Shown: positions 9,115 to 16,503, numbered from the stretch's first letter. The stretch: DNA of 64,000 nt from Chryseobacterium sp. G0162 (GCF_003815715.1 NZ_CP033922.1:3892001-3956000), one strand, 5' to 3'. Numbers and translations: made by a program. The notes: generated by a model from the letters alone, not told the origin.

Positions 9115-9264
9115 AATAATGTTTTTTTTCAATTGGTGTTTTGTAAAGGTATCAAAAGTTTATCACTTAAGATTTTTTTATAAATTACCAGTTTTTATAG
9201 TCCATTAGAACAAAAGGATCAGCTGATTTCCTGTAATAGATTTATAATATGAAGAGAAAGAATA

Positions 9265-10233
9265 TTAAGAAACAACCAAATTCTTTAAAATAGCCTCAGA
9301 CTTAAGCTCTGTTTCCGTCCATTCCTTTTCCGGGTTACTTTGAGCGGTAATTCCTCCGCCTACAAAAATATGTACTGAACCTTTATAAAGTCTTGCGCAT
9401 CTAAGATTCACAAAATAAAGAACACTCTCTTCTGTTTCCACTTTGATATAACCAGCATAAAATTCACGAGGGAATTTCTCATATTTTCGGATATTTTCAT
9501 TGCAGAAATCTTTAGGAATACCACATACTGCAGGAGTAGGGTGTAAATCCTTTATTAAACTGTCAAGGTCATTGGGCTTTATTATCGTTTTAAAGTCCGT
9601 ACGAAGATGTTTAATATTTCCGGAAATATGGTCATAGGTTTCAGACTGCTGAATGTTGTCTGAATAGTTTTTCAGAATATTCTGAATGTAAGTGGTAACC
9701 GGTTTCTGTTCTTCAATCTCTTTTTCTGTCCATCCTTCAGATGTAGGAAGAGTTCCTGCCAGTGCCATAGTTTCAAACTCATGGGTGATTTTATTAAACT
9801 TACCTAGTACTTCGGAAAAAGCCCCCATCCATGCATTTTCTCCATCGTTAAAAAGATACCTGAAGGCATTGGGATAGGATTGACATAATTTATCGAAACT
9901 TGCCTTATAATCAATCGTATTAAAGTCTGTAAAGATCTTTCTCCTTGCATACACCAGTTTAGGAAGATCATATTCTTTAATAACCTCAATTACCTGTTGT
10001 AGAGTATTGCAGTATTCTTCTTTAGTTTCTGCTATAAAACCCGTTGTATCTTTTACCAGGGATTCATTAGTGATCGTAATGTCATTAAATTTTACAGCAT
10101 CAACCTTGATGATGTTTCCATTAAAGTTGATCTGATTCAGGCTGTTATAAGAATAAAAATTGACTGCGTTTTTATCAGTTGTTTCTTCTACAGTATGCAA
10201 TCCTTCGTTGAAGGGAAGTTTGAAATAAATCAT
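9265..10233 (-). CDS. Isochorismate synthase (chorismate-binding enzyme)
   Basis: 322 residues. The C-terminal half carries the chorismate-binding enzyme signature: LHPTPAVCGIPKDFC, then FPREFYAGYIKVETEESVLY, and VHIFVGGGITAQSNPEKEW with the E-W-x-E-T-E-x-K end. This family turns chorismate into isochorismate, the first step to menaquinone or catecholate siderophores. It is shorter than the usual 400-450 residues, with a reduced N-terminal part, as is common in flavobacteria. No siderophore genes are near, and a MenI-like thioesterase sits next to it, so the menaquinone role (menF) is more likely. A strong promoter lies at 10307-10337. Confidence 0.85.
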   Translation of the reverse strand: MIYFKLPFNEGLHTVEETTDKNAVNFYSYNSLNQINFNGNIIKVDAVKFNDITITNESLVKDTTGFIAETKEEYCNTLQQVIEVIKEYDLPKLVYARRKIFTDFNTIDYKASFDKLCQSYPNAFRYLFNDGENAWMGAFSEVLGKFNKITHEFETMALAGTLPTSEGWTEKEIEEQKPVTTYIQNILKNYSDNIQQSETYDHISGNIKHLRTDFKTIIKPNDLDSLIKDLHPTPAVCGIPKDFCNENIRKYEKFPREFYAGYIKVETEESVLYFVNLRCARLYKGSVHIFVGGGITAQSNPEKEWTETELKSEAILKNLVVS

Positions 10234-10306
10234 GTGTTATGAACGGATTTTGAAAATCACTAACCGGAAATAATATAGGAAATTCCGAAGTTGATTTTCC
10301 TTTCTG

Positions 10307-10337
10307 CAAAGGTATTATTAGTCTTAAAGATGTCAAA
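10307..10337 (-). promoter_or_regulatory. Promoter of the isochorismate synthase gene
   Basis: On the minus strand, TTTG (10334-10337), a 19-base spacer and TACCTTTG (10307-10314) match the Bacteroidota TTTG-N19-TAnnTTTG promoter exactly. The predicted leader is about 65 bases. Confidence 0.75.
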
Positions 10338-10406
10338 ATTATATGAGCTGTTTTTTATAACAACATCAGTAAAGGGACAGAAAAATAAAAGATTACGGTA
10401 GGAAAA

Positions 10407-10437
10407 TAAAAAAAGCCCAATTTTTTTTGAGCTTTTT
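10407..10437 (-). terminator. Terminator after the thioesterase gene
   Basis: AAAAAGC and GCTTTTT arms with a CAA/TTG inner pair around a T-run loop; read on the minus strand it ends in a long T stretch. It lies about 20 bases past the thioesterase stop. Confidence 0.6.
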
Positions 10438-10456
10438 AATGGTATGTCTGTTCAAC

Positions 10457-10885
10457 CTACTTATTGATGATATTATTCGTCATCGTCGTATGGTTGATAA
10501 GCGTTCCTTTTTCATCCCTGATCTCAATTTCAGAGACGTGCATTGTTTTTCCTTTTCTGATGAAACGGGCAGTAGCCGTTACTATTCCGTCCTTTTTACT
10601 TCTTAGGTGATTGGAATTAATGTTGGTGCCTACACCATAATATTTATCACCATCAATGAAGATGTTAGACAGGCTTGAACCCAATGTTTCAGCCAGTACG
10701 CAGCTTGCTCCTCCGTGCATGATCCCAAAAGGCTGATGAGTTCTTGGGAGTACAGGCATTGTAGCGGTAAGAGTTTCATTTTCAAGATCTATATCAATGA
10801 ATTTGATTTCCATTGCTTTTGCCAGGGTTTCGCCACCCCAGTTATTGATGAATGCTAATATTTCTTCTTTTGTCTGACCTTTCAT
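10457..10885 (-). CDS. PaaI/MenI-type hotdog thioesterase
   Basis: 142 residues from ATG 10885 (MKGQTKEEILAFINNWGG); the frame is open to 11005 but that extension is unlike the family and overlaps the neighbour. The hotdog motif QPFGIMHGGASCVLAETLGS contains the His-Gly-Gly-x-x-x-x-Leu-x-Glu catalytic/CoA-binding region. It resembles 1,4-dihydroxy-2-naphthoyl-CoA hydrolase (MenI), and its location directly upstream of the isochorismate synthase supports a menaquinone role; a general acyl-CoA thioesterase role cannot be excluded. Confidence 0.85.
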   Translation of the reverse strand: MKGQTKEEILAFINNWGGETLAKAMEIKFIDIDLENETLTATMPVLPRTHQPFGIMHGGASCVLAETLGSSLSNIFIDGDKYYGVGTNINSNHLRSKKDGIVTATARFIRKGKTMHVSEIEIRDEKGTLINHTTMTNNIINK

Positions 10886-10949
10886 TTTTTTATAGATAAG
10901 AGATAATTGATAAATGATGATGGGAAGATCGTAATTTATTTTACTTTTA

Positions 10950-11534
10950 TTATTCCCCTGAACCCATAATATTAGGGTTCCAGTTGGCAGAAACCTTAGG
11001 AACAATGTCGTTTTTCACATAATAATCCTGAATTTCCTGCATGATCTCAGAAAACGGAACGGACGCAATTCTTTCATAAGGAATTGTGTAACCAAGGTAT
11101 ACGATGTTTCTTTTGAAATCTCCTGCCGCCAATACAATGGGTACTTTTGCTGCCATTGCCATATGGTAGAATCCTTTTCTCCATTTCGGAACCCAGCTTC
11201 TGGTGCCTTCCGGAGTAATAACAAGACTGAAATCTTCTTTGGCAAACTTGCTGGCTACAAAATTGACAAGGTCATTTTTCTGACTTCTGTCAATACCAAT
11301 ACCACCAAGTCCTTTTACAACACTTCCGTACCAAGCTTTGGTGTGGGCGTCCTTAATGATGATTTTTAAAGGTTTATTCAGAGACCAATAGGCAAAGTTT
11401 CCTAAGATGTATTCCATATTATGGGTATGTGGTGCTACCACCAGAATACATCTGTTCAGGTTGTTAACGTCGCCCTGCAGAACAACTTTCCAGCCTAATA
11501 ATTTTAACATTAGTTTGCCTATCAGCTTTTTCAT
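10950..11534 (-). CDS. PlsC-like 1-acylglycerol-3-phosphate acyltransferase family protein
   Basis: 194 residues from ATG 11534 (MKKLIGKLMLKLLGWKVVLQ); the longer frame to 11555 is not needed. It has the acyltransferase motif II-like FYGSVVKGLGGIGIDR-type strand and the motif ITPEGTRS near 120. The catalytic HX4D motif appears as PHTHNMEYI, that is H-T-H-N-M-E, with Glu in place of Asp. The family moves acyl groups to glycerol-phosphate or similar acceptors at the membrane face. The substrate is unknown. A hairpin terminator sits just upstream, separating it from the small peptide ORF. Confidence 0.85.
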   Translation of the reverse strand: MKKLIGKLMLKLLGWKVVLQGDVNNLNRCILVVAPHTHNMEYILGNFAYWSLNKPLKIIIKDAHTKAWYGSVVKGLGGIGIDRSQKNDLVNFVASKFAKEDFSLVITPEGTRSWVPKWRKGFYHMAMAAKVPIVLAAGDFKRNIVYLGYTIPYERIASVPFSEIMQEIQDYYVKNDIVPKVSANWNPNIMGSGE

Positions 11535-11554
11535 AGTTTCTTGGATTAAAAACA

Positions 11555-11584
11555 AAAAAGTATAACCAAACTGGTTATACTTTT
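11555..11584 (-). terminator. Terminator of the 20-codon ORF
   Basis: AAAAGTATAACCA / TGGTTATACTTTT hairpin, about 13 base pairs. Read on the minus strand it comes 27 bases after the small ORF's stop codon and ends in TTTTTTGTTTTT. It lies 21 bases before the acyltransferase ATG, so it could also act as an attenuator for that gene. Confidence 0.75.
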
Positions 11585-11610
11585 ACAAATATATTGAAAT
11601 ATTATTGCTC

Positions 11611-11673
11611 TTAAAACAAACCGTTGATTAAATCTACGATTTTCATTACGAATTCCATTGCAAATTGTATCAT
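11611..11673 (-). CDS. Candidate 20-residue amphipathic helical peptide
   Basis: ATG at 11673 to TAA at 11611 encodes MIQFAMEFVMKIVDLINGLF. Polar residues sit at 3, 7, 11, 14 and 17/18, spaced 4-4-3-4, so they form one stripe along an otherwise fully hydrophobic helix. A terminator hairpin follows 27 bases after the stop, which suggests a dedicated short transcript. A near-consensus -7 box (TAATTTCG, 11721-11728) lies about 48 bases upstream. The size and pattern resemble phenol-soluble-modulin-like, membrane-acting or small toxin peptides, but I have no homologue to name. It may equally be a chance frame in a small RNA. Confidence 0.5.
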   Translation of the reverse strand: MIQFAMEFVMKIVDLINGLF

Positions 11674-11847
11674 GATAAGAGTGTTTTTTAGTGTTGGTTG
11701 GTTATTAAATTTTAGCTATACGAAATTAAAACATTTTTTTCACATAGAGAACTAAATATTAGCTTTTTTCACTTTTCTGAGAGAAGAATGGTGTGAATTT
11801 CAAACGGTTGCCTTTCATTCACACCTTCTACCACTCTCTGTAGTTAA
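11674..11847. other. Intergenic stretch with an inverted repeat
   Basis: Between the small peptide ORF and the PspC gene. GGTGTGAAT (11790-11798) and ATTCACACC (11817-11825) form a perfect 9-base inverted repeat with an 18-base spacer, about 22 bases past the PspC stop. No T-run follows on the minus strand, so it is not a standard terminator. Confidence 0.5.
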
Positions 11848-13566
11848 TTATTTAGTTTGTATGGATATTTCGTTTTTTCCGTCTTTTATTTTGATGTCCA
11901 CATCTTTGTTGATTTTTTTGATATCAGATGCTACGGAATCAATTACTTTCTTAGCCTGGTTGTTCGGAACTTTTTTACCGTTAATGATAATGCTGTCTTT
12001 ATCATTAGAGTTATATTCTATACTGGACCCGTTTACAGTAATCTTATTTTTTTCGATTCTGATTCCGTTGTGGTTTTCATCTTTGTTCTGGTCATCATCA
12101 TCGATACCGTCTCCGTTCAGGTCACCATCAAAATCAATTCTGTCTTTTTTCAATGGGATGACCACTGCATTTTGAGGAACTACAAGTTCATAATTTACTC
12201 TGTAATCTCTGAATCTGTGCTCATACGGGTATTTAATGTAATTTGGAAGTATTACTTTATTGTTTACAACTTCTACAGGAACTGTTACCTGAATTGGGAA
12301 GTTATAACCGTTTCCTTCTTTTTTGATGATTAAGTAAGGGGTTTTTACTTCCGGTTTTCTTGTCACTTCTACTGAGATATAATCTTCTTCATACACTGAT
12401 CTTTTATCAGAATAGATGTCATCGTCATACGCTTTATAATTTTGCGGAATACTTACTTGCTTTACGTCCACATATACGGTGTCAGAAGTCGTATTGATGG
12501 CTATATTTTCTACATCTTCTTTACTGCCTTTGTAGATCAGGTTTTTCTTAGCCATGCTGATTCCGAAATAAGTCCCCAGTCCGATCAGAAGAAGGAATAA
12601 TCCGCCCACTACCCATCCAAGATTTCTCAGTTTTGTTTTTGGAGAGAATATTTTAATACTTAGTAAGCTGAAAAGAATGGCAGGAATTAAACTTCCTATA
12701 ATCATGATAGCTGCCAGTACTTTATCCAGACCGTTATCATCCATATAGAATCTGATCTGATTGGCTCCAGGGAAATCTGTATCCATCCCGAAAAGGGCAA
12801 ATAGTACAAATACTCCAATAATACTTCCTACAGCTACCAATACAGAGAATGCACCAATTATATATTTGAATATATTCCATATTCCACTTCCTGCATTGTC
12901 AATGTAAGGTTTGTTTTCGTTGTAGATTTCTCCGACCCTCTGAGTAGATTCATTGGCAAATTGTACCAATTTATTAGACTCATTCTTAAGATTGTCGAAG
13001 TTCATAGGCTTTCCCTGCATCTTCAGGAAATCTGAAGCGGTTTGTGCTTTTGGAAGTACTAACCAAAGGATTAAATAAAGAAGTAAGATCACTAAAGCAC
13101 TTCCTGCGGCAGGAATCATTACTAAGAAAACAACTACCCAGATAACTCTCATGGCAGTAATGTCCATTCCTACATAATGAGCTAAACCTGCGCAAACCCC
13201 TGCAATTTTCTGTTTTTCAGGATCACGGAACAATTGTTTTTTGTCTGTATAAGGATTTCCTGTGTTTGTATTTTTAGTTGTATTTTTTTCAGAAAAATAA
13301 GCTTCTTCCTGCTCTTCGATCTTTTCAGGTGTTCCGATCTGTGCGATTACTTTTTCTACATCCGTATCGTTGATCACTTCACGTTTTCCCAGAGAATCTC
13401 TGAAGATCTCCACCATTCTTATTTCTATGTCATGCATTACCTCATCTGCTTCCGAAGCATCAAGTGAGCTTCTCAGAGCGTTCAGGTAATCGCTGAGCTT
13501 TATATATGCGTGTTCTTCTATTGTAAAAGAAAAACCTGCGAGTCCTATTGAGAGTGTCTTGTTCAT
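11848..13566 (-). CDS. PspC-domain multi-pass membrane protein
   Basis: 572 residues. An N-terminal HAAS-like helical region (1-95), a PspC domain (about 108-170: KQKIAGVCAGLAHYVGMD then a strong helix pair and LYLILWLVLPKA), three more membrane helices (about 230-330), and a C-terminal extracytoplasmic beta-rich domain. That domain holds an acidic stretch FDGDLNGDGIDDDDQNKDEN (about 480-500) resembling calcium-binding DxDxDG loops. PspC proteins take part in envelope stress responses. The gene follows padR by 11 bases, so the PadR repressor probably controls it. Confidence 0.88.
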   Translation of the reverse strand: MNKTLSIGLAGFSFTIEEHAYIKLSDYLNALRSSLDASEADEVMHDIEIRMVEIFRDSLGKREVINDTDVEKVIAQIGTPEKIEEQEEAYFSEKNTTKNTNTGNPYTDKKQLFRDPEKQKIAGVCAGLAHYVGMDITAMRVIWVVVFLVMIPAAGSALVILLLYLILWLVLPKAQTASDFLKMQGKPMNFDNLKNESNKLVQFANESTQRVGEIYNENKPYIDNAGSGIWNIFKYIIGAFSVLVAVGSIIGVFVLFALFGMDTDFPGANQIRFYMDDNGLDKVLAAIMIIGSLIPAILFSLLSIKIFSPKTKLRNLGWVVGGLFLLLIGLGTYFGISMAKKNLIYKGSKEDVENIAINTTSDTVYVDVKQVSIPQNYKAYDDDIYSDKRSVYEEDYISVEVTRKPEVKTPYLIIKKEGNGYNFPIQVTVPVEVVNNKVILPNYIKYPYEHRFRDYRVNYELVVPQNAVVIPLKKDRIDFDGDLNGDGIDDDDQNKDENHNGIRIEKNKITVNGSSIEYNSNDKDSIIINGKKVPNNQAKKVIDSVASDIKKINKDVDIKIKDGKNEISIQTK

Positions 13567-13577
13567 AGCTTTGTTTT

Positions 13578-13907
13578 TTAATGTTGTTGTGTAATTTGGT
13601 TTACTGAAGCGGTAAGCTCATTCCACGTGTTTTGAAGTTCATCCAGGAAAAGTTTTCCTTTTTCTGTGATCTGATAATATTTTCTGGGTGGTCCTCCAGT
13701 AGATTCTTCCCATCTGTAAGAGAGAAACTCTCCATTTTTAAGTCTTGTGAGAAGAGGGTAGAGGGTACCTTCCACAACATCCAGTTTTCCTTTTTTCAGT
13801 TCGTCAATAAGATCAGAAACATACATTTCGCGATTATTGATGAGACTTAGAATACAGAATTCCAGAATTCCTTTTCGCATTTGCGCTTTGGTATTTTCAG
13901 TATTCAT
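13578..13907 (-). CDS. PadR family transcriptional repressor
   Basis: 109 residues forming a PadR winged helix: MRKGILEFCILSLINNREMY, then helix-turn-helix with VVEGTLYPLLTRLKNGEFL and the wing STGGPPRKYYQITEKGK. PadR proteins are dimers that usually repress their own operon and a neighbouring membrane-protein or stress gene. Here the neighbour is the PspC gene, 11 bases downstream. A perfect inverted repeat lies on the predicted promoter (13978-14000). The ligand is unknown. Confidence 0.93.
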   Translation of the reverse strand: MNTENTKAQMRKGILEFCILSLINNREMYVSDLIDELKKGKLDVVEGTLYPLLTRLKNGEFLSYRWEESTGGPPRKYYQITEKGKLFLDELQNTWNELTASVNQITQQH

Positions 13908-13977
13908 CTTTGATAAGTTTTGTTAATTAAGGTTATATTTTAGAAAAATGCTCCTAGCTAGTTGAGCCTATTCTAAT

Positions 13978-14000
13978 TTTACATTACAAAGATATGTAAA
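13978..14000 (-). promoter_or_regulatory. padR promoter -7 box inside a candidate PadR operator
   Basis: TTTACAT-N9-ATGTAAA is a perfect 7-base inverted repeat. Its middle contains CAAAGATA (13987-13994), which is TATCTTTG on the minus strand, a -7 box for padR. The half-site ATGT/ACAT is the core seen in PadR operators, though spacing and orientation differ between members. Binding here would block the promoter. Confidence 0.6.
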
Positions 14001-14410
14001 TAAAATGGTATTATGCAATACAAAGTAGTGAAATTTTGAAAATGAAATGATTAATGTGTTGGTAATCAGTTGAATAATTTTTGTGTAAAATTTCACTCAT
14101 TAAATTTTAAGAAAGAAATCTTCAAAAAAGTTTAAGAATTTGGGAAAATAGAGGACGTAAAAATTGTTTTTTTGATAAATGTAAATACTTAGGTTTTTCA
14201 TCGCTGATAAAATATTTTTAGCTATAGTGGATTAATAATGTTTTGGATGTTTAGATCCTTACAGAATGGCAAGACAGGAAATAAAAGTATAATTAGTTAT
14301 ATTGTGTAAGATATCTTTTAGCTGCAGTTTTCAGATACGAATTATTTGTAAAAGCATTTCTCTAAAGATGTTTAAATACATTTGAGTTTTGAAATCGGAA
14401 CTATGATTCG

Positions 14411-14418
14411 TATTTTTG
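14411..14418 (+). promoter_or_regulatory. -7 promoter box
   Basis: TATTTTTG lies 40 bases before the ATG at 14459 and supports choosing that start over an upstream in-frame TTG at 14420, which would fall at or before the transcription start. Confidence 0.5.
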
Positions 14419-14458
14419 TTTGAAAGTTTTTTATAAAACATTTGAATCCAATATTACT

Positions 14459-15163
14459 ATGAACATGAATATTTTGAATTATTACAGGAGTATATCCGCT
14501 TTTATGCTATTAGGTCCTTTATGTTTTGGACAATATCAATTTGAAGTTAAAGAGGCATCCAAAAATTATAATGCTATCATTCATATAGACAATTGTTTCG
14601 ATGACCAATGTATGGATAAAGGAACTGTTGAGGTATTTGATAATAAAAACAGTAAAGTGCAGAGCTTTACATCAGATAATCTGGTTTTAAAACTTGGAAA
14701 AGGACAGAGGCTGGAGCGTGGAAAAGTAATAGCCCTAACAAATGAACAAAGTCCTGTGATTTTTGGTGACTTTAATTTTGACGGAACCGAAGATCTGGCG
14801 ATAAGAAATGGAAATATGGGGAATTACAGTTCAGCATCTTATGATGTATATGTATTCAATAGTACCAGAATGTCGTTTGTAAAAAGTAAAGAACTTACAG
14901 AGTTGGGATCAGATAATTTTGATTTTTTTGAAACAGATCCGGTTCGTAAACGCCTTATTGCCTTTGGAAAATCCGGATGTTGTAATTTTTTTACTACAGA
15001 ATATGAAGTCATTCCAAATAAAGGACTCGATAAAGTGCTTGAAAAAGAAGAAGACGAAAGCGAAGATGGCTATGTGAAAGTTATCATCAAAGAAAAAAAG
15101 AATAATAAGTGGACTACCAGAACCAAGGTATATCCATCAGATCAATATAATAGAGGAAAGTAA
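14459..15163 (+). CDS. XAC2610-like secreted protein
   Basis: 234 residues from ATG 14459; the frame runs back to a TTG at 14420, but the -7 box and signal peptide (MNMNILNYYRSISAFMLLGP, cleavage near FGQ) favour the ATG. The central GDFNFDGTEDLAIRNGNMG followed by SASYDVYVF resembles the FG-GAP/VCBS-like segment of the XAC2610-related family. Two Cys pairs (DDQC/FDDQ region and GKSGCC) may be oxidised. The role is unknown. The HD-domain gene begins one base after its stop, so they are probably cotranscribed. Confidence 0.7.
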   Translation: MNMNILNYYRSISAFMLLGPLCFGQYQFEVKEASKNYNAIIHIDNCFDDQCMDKGTVEVFDNKNSKVQSFTSDNLVLKLGKGQRLERGKVIALTNEQSPVIFGDFNFDGTEDLAIRNGNMGNYSSASYDVYVFNSTRMSFVKSKELTELGSDNFDFFETDPVRKRLIAFGKSGCCNFFTTEYEVIPNKGLDKVLEKEEDESEDGYVKVIIKEKKNNKWTTRTKVYPSDQYNRGK

Positions 15164-15164
15164 A

Positions 15165-15755
15165 ATGAAAATCCAGAAAGAAATCGATTTTATCCTGGCT
15201 GTAGATGCCCTGAAAAATGTACAGAGAAGAAATTACAATGCAGATGATTCCAGAAGAGAGAATACAGCAGAACACTCCTGGCAGATCATTATTCTGGCCC
15301 AAATCCTTTATCCCTATGCTAAAAACCGTATGGATATTGATTTGTTGAGAGTGATAAGAATGCTTTCCATTCATGATCTTGTCGAAATTGAAGCGGGTGA
15401 TACTTTTCTTTTCGACGAAGCTGCTATGGTAGGAAAGTTTGAAAGAGAAAAGATGTCTGCACAGAAAATTTTCGGAATTCTGGATGAGCCTTTACGTTCG
15501 GAATTCTTTAATCTATGGCTTGAGTTTGAGGAAGAGGCAACTCCGGATGCCATTTTTGCCTGTTCTATTGACAGGATTATGCCTTTTATTCTGAACTCCT
15601 ATACTTCAGGAAAAAGCTGGACAGAGGCTGGGGTTACCGAAAAGCAGATCAGAAATATGCTTGAAAATGCCATTACCAGAGCTTCGGATGAAATGGGAGA
15701 GGCCTTTGAACTGTTACTGAGGAAAGGTCTGGAAACGGAAAAAGTTTTAAAATAA
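15165..15755 (+). CDS. HD-domain nucleotidase (YfbR/HDDC2-like)
   Basis: 196 residues. The metal-binding HD motif is complete: AEHSWQIIILAQ (His near 33), LSIHDLVEIEAGD (His-Asp, near 70) and a later Asp in SIDRIMPF. This matches 5'-deoxynucleotidases of the YfbR/HDDC2 type, which remove phosphate from dNMPs. Substrate choice is inferred from family only. It starts one base after the upstream stop and is followed by a strong GC-rich terminator. Confidence 0.88.
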   Translation: MKIQKEIDFILAVDALKNVQRRNYNADDSRRENTAEHSWQIIILAQILYPYAKNRMDIDLLRVIRMLSIHDLVEIEAGDTFLFDEAAMVGKFEREKMSAQKIFGILDEPLRSEFFNLWLEFEEEATPDAIFACSIDRIMPFILNSYTSGKSWTEAGVTEKQIRNMLENAITRASDEMGEAFELLLRKGLETEKVLK

Positions 15756-15763
15756 ATAGTATG

Positions 15764-15800
15764 AAAAGTTTCGGGCGGCCAAAGGCCGCCCGAAACTTTT
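15764..15800. terminator. Perfect 17-base-pair GC-rich bidirectional terminator
   Basis: AAAAGTTTCGGGCGGCC and its exact complement are separated by three A residues. A/T runs on both sides make it work for the HD gene on one strand and the thioesterase on the other. The GGGCGGCC core is far more GC-rich than surrounding DNA. Confidence 0.88.
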
Positions 15801-15802
15801 AT

Positions 15803-16186
15803 TTATAAGATCTGGATTGGTTTCTTGAATTCATCAATTGCTACAAAAGTAAAGTCTCCCACAATTGCTTTTTCTCTTTCGTAAGAGTACATTTGTTCTG
15901 TGTAGATCTCAACACTTACTTTCATACTGGTTTTTCCAACATATGAAACTTTTCCGATCAGTTCTACAATTGTTCCGGCAGGAATTGGTTTTTTAAAATC
16001 GATTTTGTCACTGCTTACTGTTACCACTCTTTTTCTTGCGAAACGGGTCGCAGCAATAAAGGCTACTTCATCCATAAGCTGCATGGCTGTACCTCCGAAA
16101 AGAGTATCGTAATGATTGGTTGTGTTAGGGAAAACCGCTTTAAAGATTCTGGTTTCTGCAGCTTCAATTCTTTCTTCTGTAGTCAT
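15803..16186 (-). CDS. Acyl-CoA thioesterase, YciA/BACH hotdog type
   Basis: 127 residues. Hotdog-fold motif NHYDTLFGGTAMQLMDEVAF (N-x-x-x-T-x-F-G-G-x-x-x-x-x-x-D) is that of broad-range acyl-CoA thioesterases such as YciA, where the Asp is catalytic. It hydrolyses fatty acyl-CoA to free acid and CoA. The gene is odd in lying 127 bases downstream of a cobalamin riboswitch on the same strand with nothing else of known function between them. Confidence 0.9.
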   Translation of the reverse strand: MTTEERIEAAETRIFKAVFPNTTNHYDTLFGGTAMQLMDEVAFIAATRFARKRVVTVSSDKIDFKKPIPAGTIVELIGKVSYVGKTSMKVSVEIYTEQMYSYEREKAIVGDFTFVAIDEFKKPIQIL

Positions 16187-16312
16187 ATTTCATTATTAAT
16201 TAAGGCGAAATGAAATCGTATCAAAACAACAGAATAATGACAGGAACGTTGGAGGCCCCTGAAAGAATCCATCAGATCAATAAAACTTCAAATCGCGAAA
16301 GTTTCTTGTTTA

Positions 16313-16472
16313 AGAAATCGGCAGGTCTCCTGACTTGTAACATCTTTTATCTCCTTCCCATGCCTCGCACAGTGGATCTTTTGATAAAGATTTCAGTTAC
16401 TTACAGTTGCGCGACAGTCCGTGATTTTCACACGGTTCCCTTTTAATCTGCGGTTATGCAGAACCAGTTTCT
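16313..16472 (-). ncRNA. Cobalamin (adenosylcobalamin-class) riboswitch
   Basis: Read on the minus strand it contains the conserved parts in order: a closing stem arm AGAAACTGG, ATTAAAAGGGAA, GTGTGAAAATCACGGACTGT, CGCGCAACTGTAAGT, CCACTGTGCGAGGCATGGGA and the B12 box AAGTCAGGAGACCTGCC (16320-16336), then CCGATTTCT closing P1. Just after it, TTTCTTAAACAAGAAA can form a hairpin that competes with P1, a plausible expression platform. Its own -7 box lies at 16504-16511. The next recognisable gene on this strand is the thioesterase, not a B12 transport or cobalamin-dependent gene. Confidence 0.93.
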
Positions 16473-16503
16473 ATGATGAATAAGCGTAAAACTTTTTCGG
16501 CTG

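Larger units (their letters stand above)
13908..14458. other. 550-base divergent intergenic region
   Basis: Holds the padR leader and operator, then about 400 A/T-rich bases without a convincing gene, then the promoter of the next gene. GTGAAATTTT (14028-14037) and AAAATTTCAC (14087-14096) form a perfect 10-base inverted repeat around 49 bases. The largest small frames (about 23 codons) have no supporting signals. Confidence 0.5.

Noticed and set aside
10457..11005. Long form of the thioesterase gene starting at 11005
   Set aside because: The 40 extra residues are not family-like and overlap the upstream acyltransferase; ATG 10885 is the natural start.
11857..12333. 158-codon plus-strand ORF
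   Set aside because: Antisense to the PspC gene; its Phe/Ile/Val-rich translation is a shadow of the Asn/Lys/Asp-rich real protein.
14241..14312. 23-codon frame in the padR-XAC2610 intergenic region
   Set aside because: No start signal, no terminator and no compositional pattern; likely chance.
16210..16446. 78-codon plus-strand ORF
   Set aside because: It is antisense to the cobalamin riboswitch; its apparent protein (ending TVRDFHTVPF) is the translation of conserved riboswitch sequence and not a gene.
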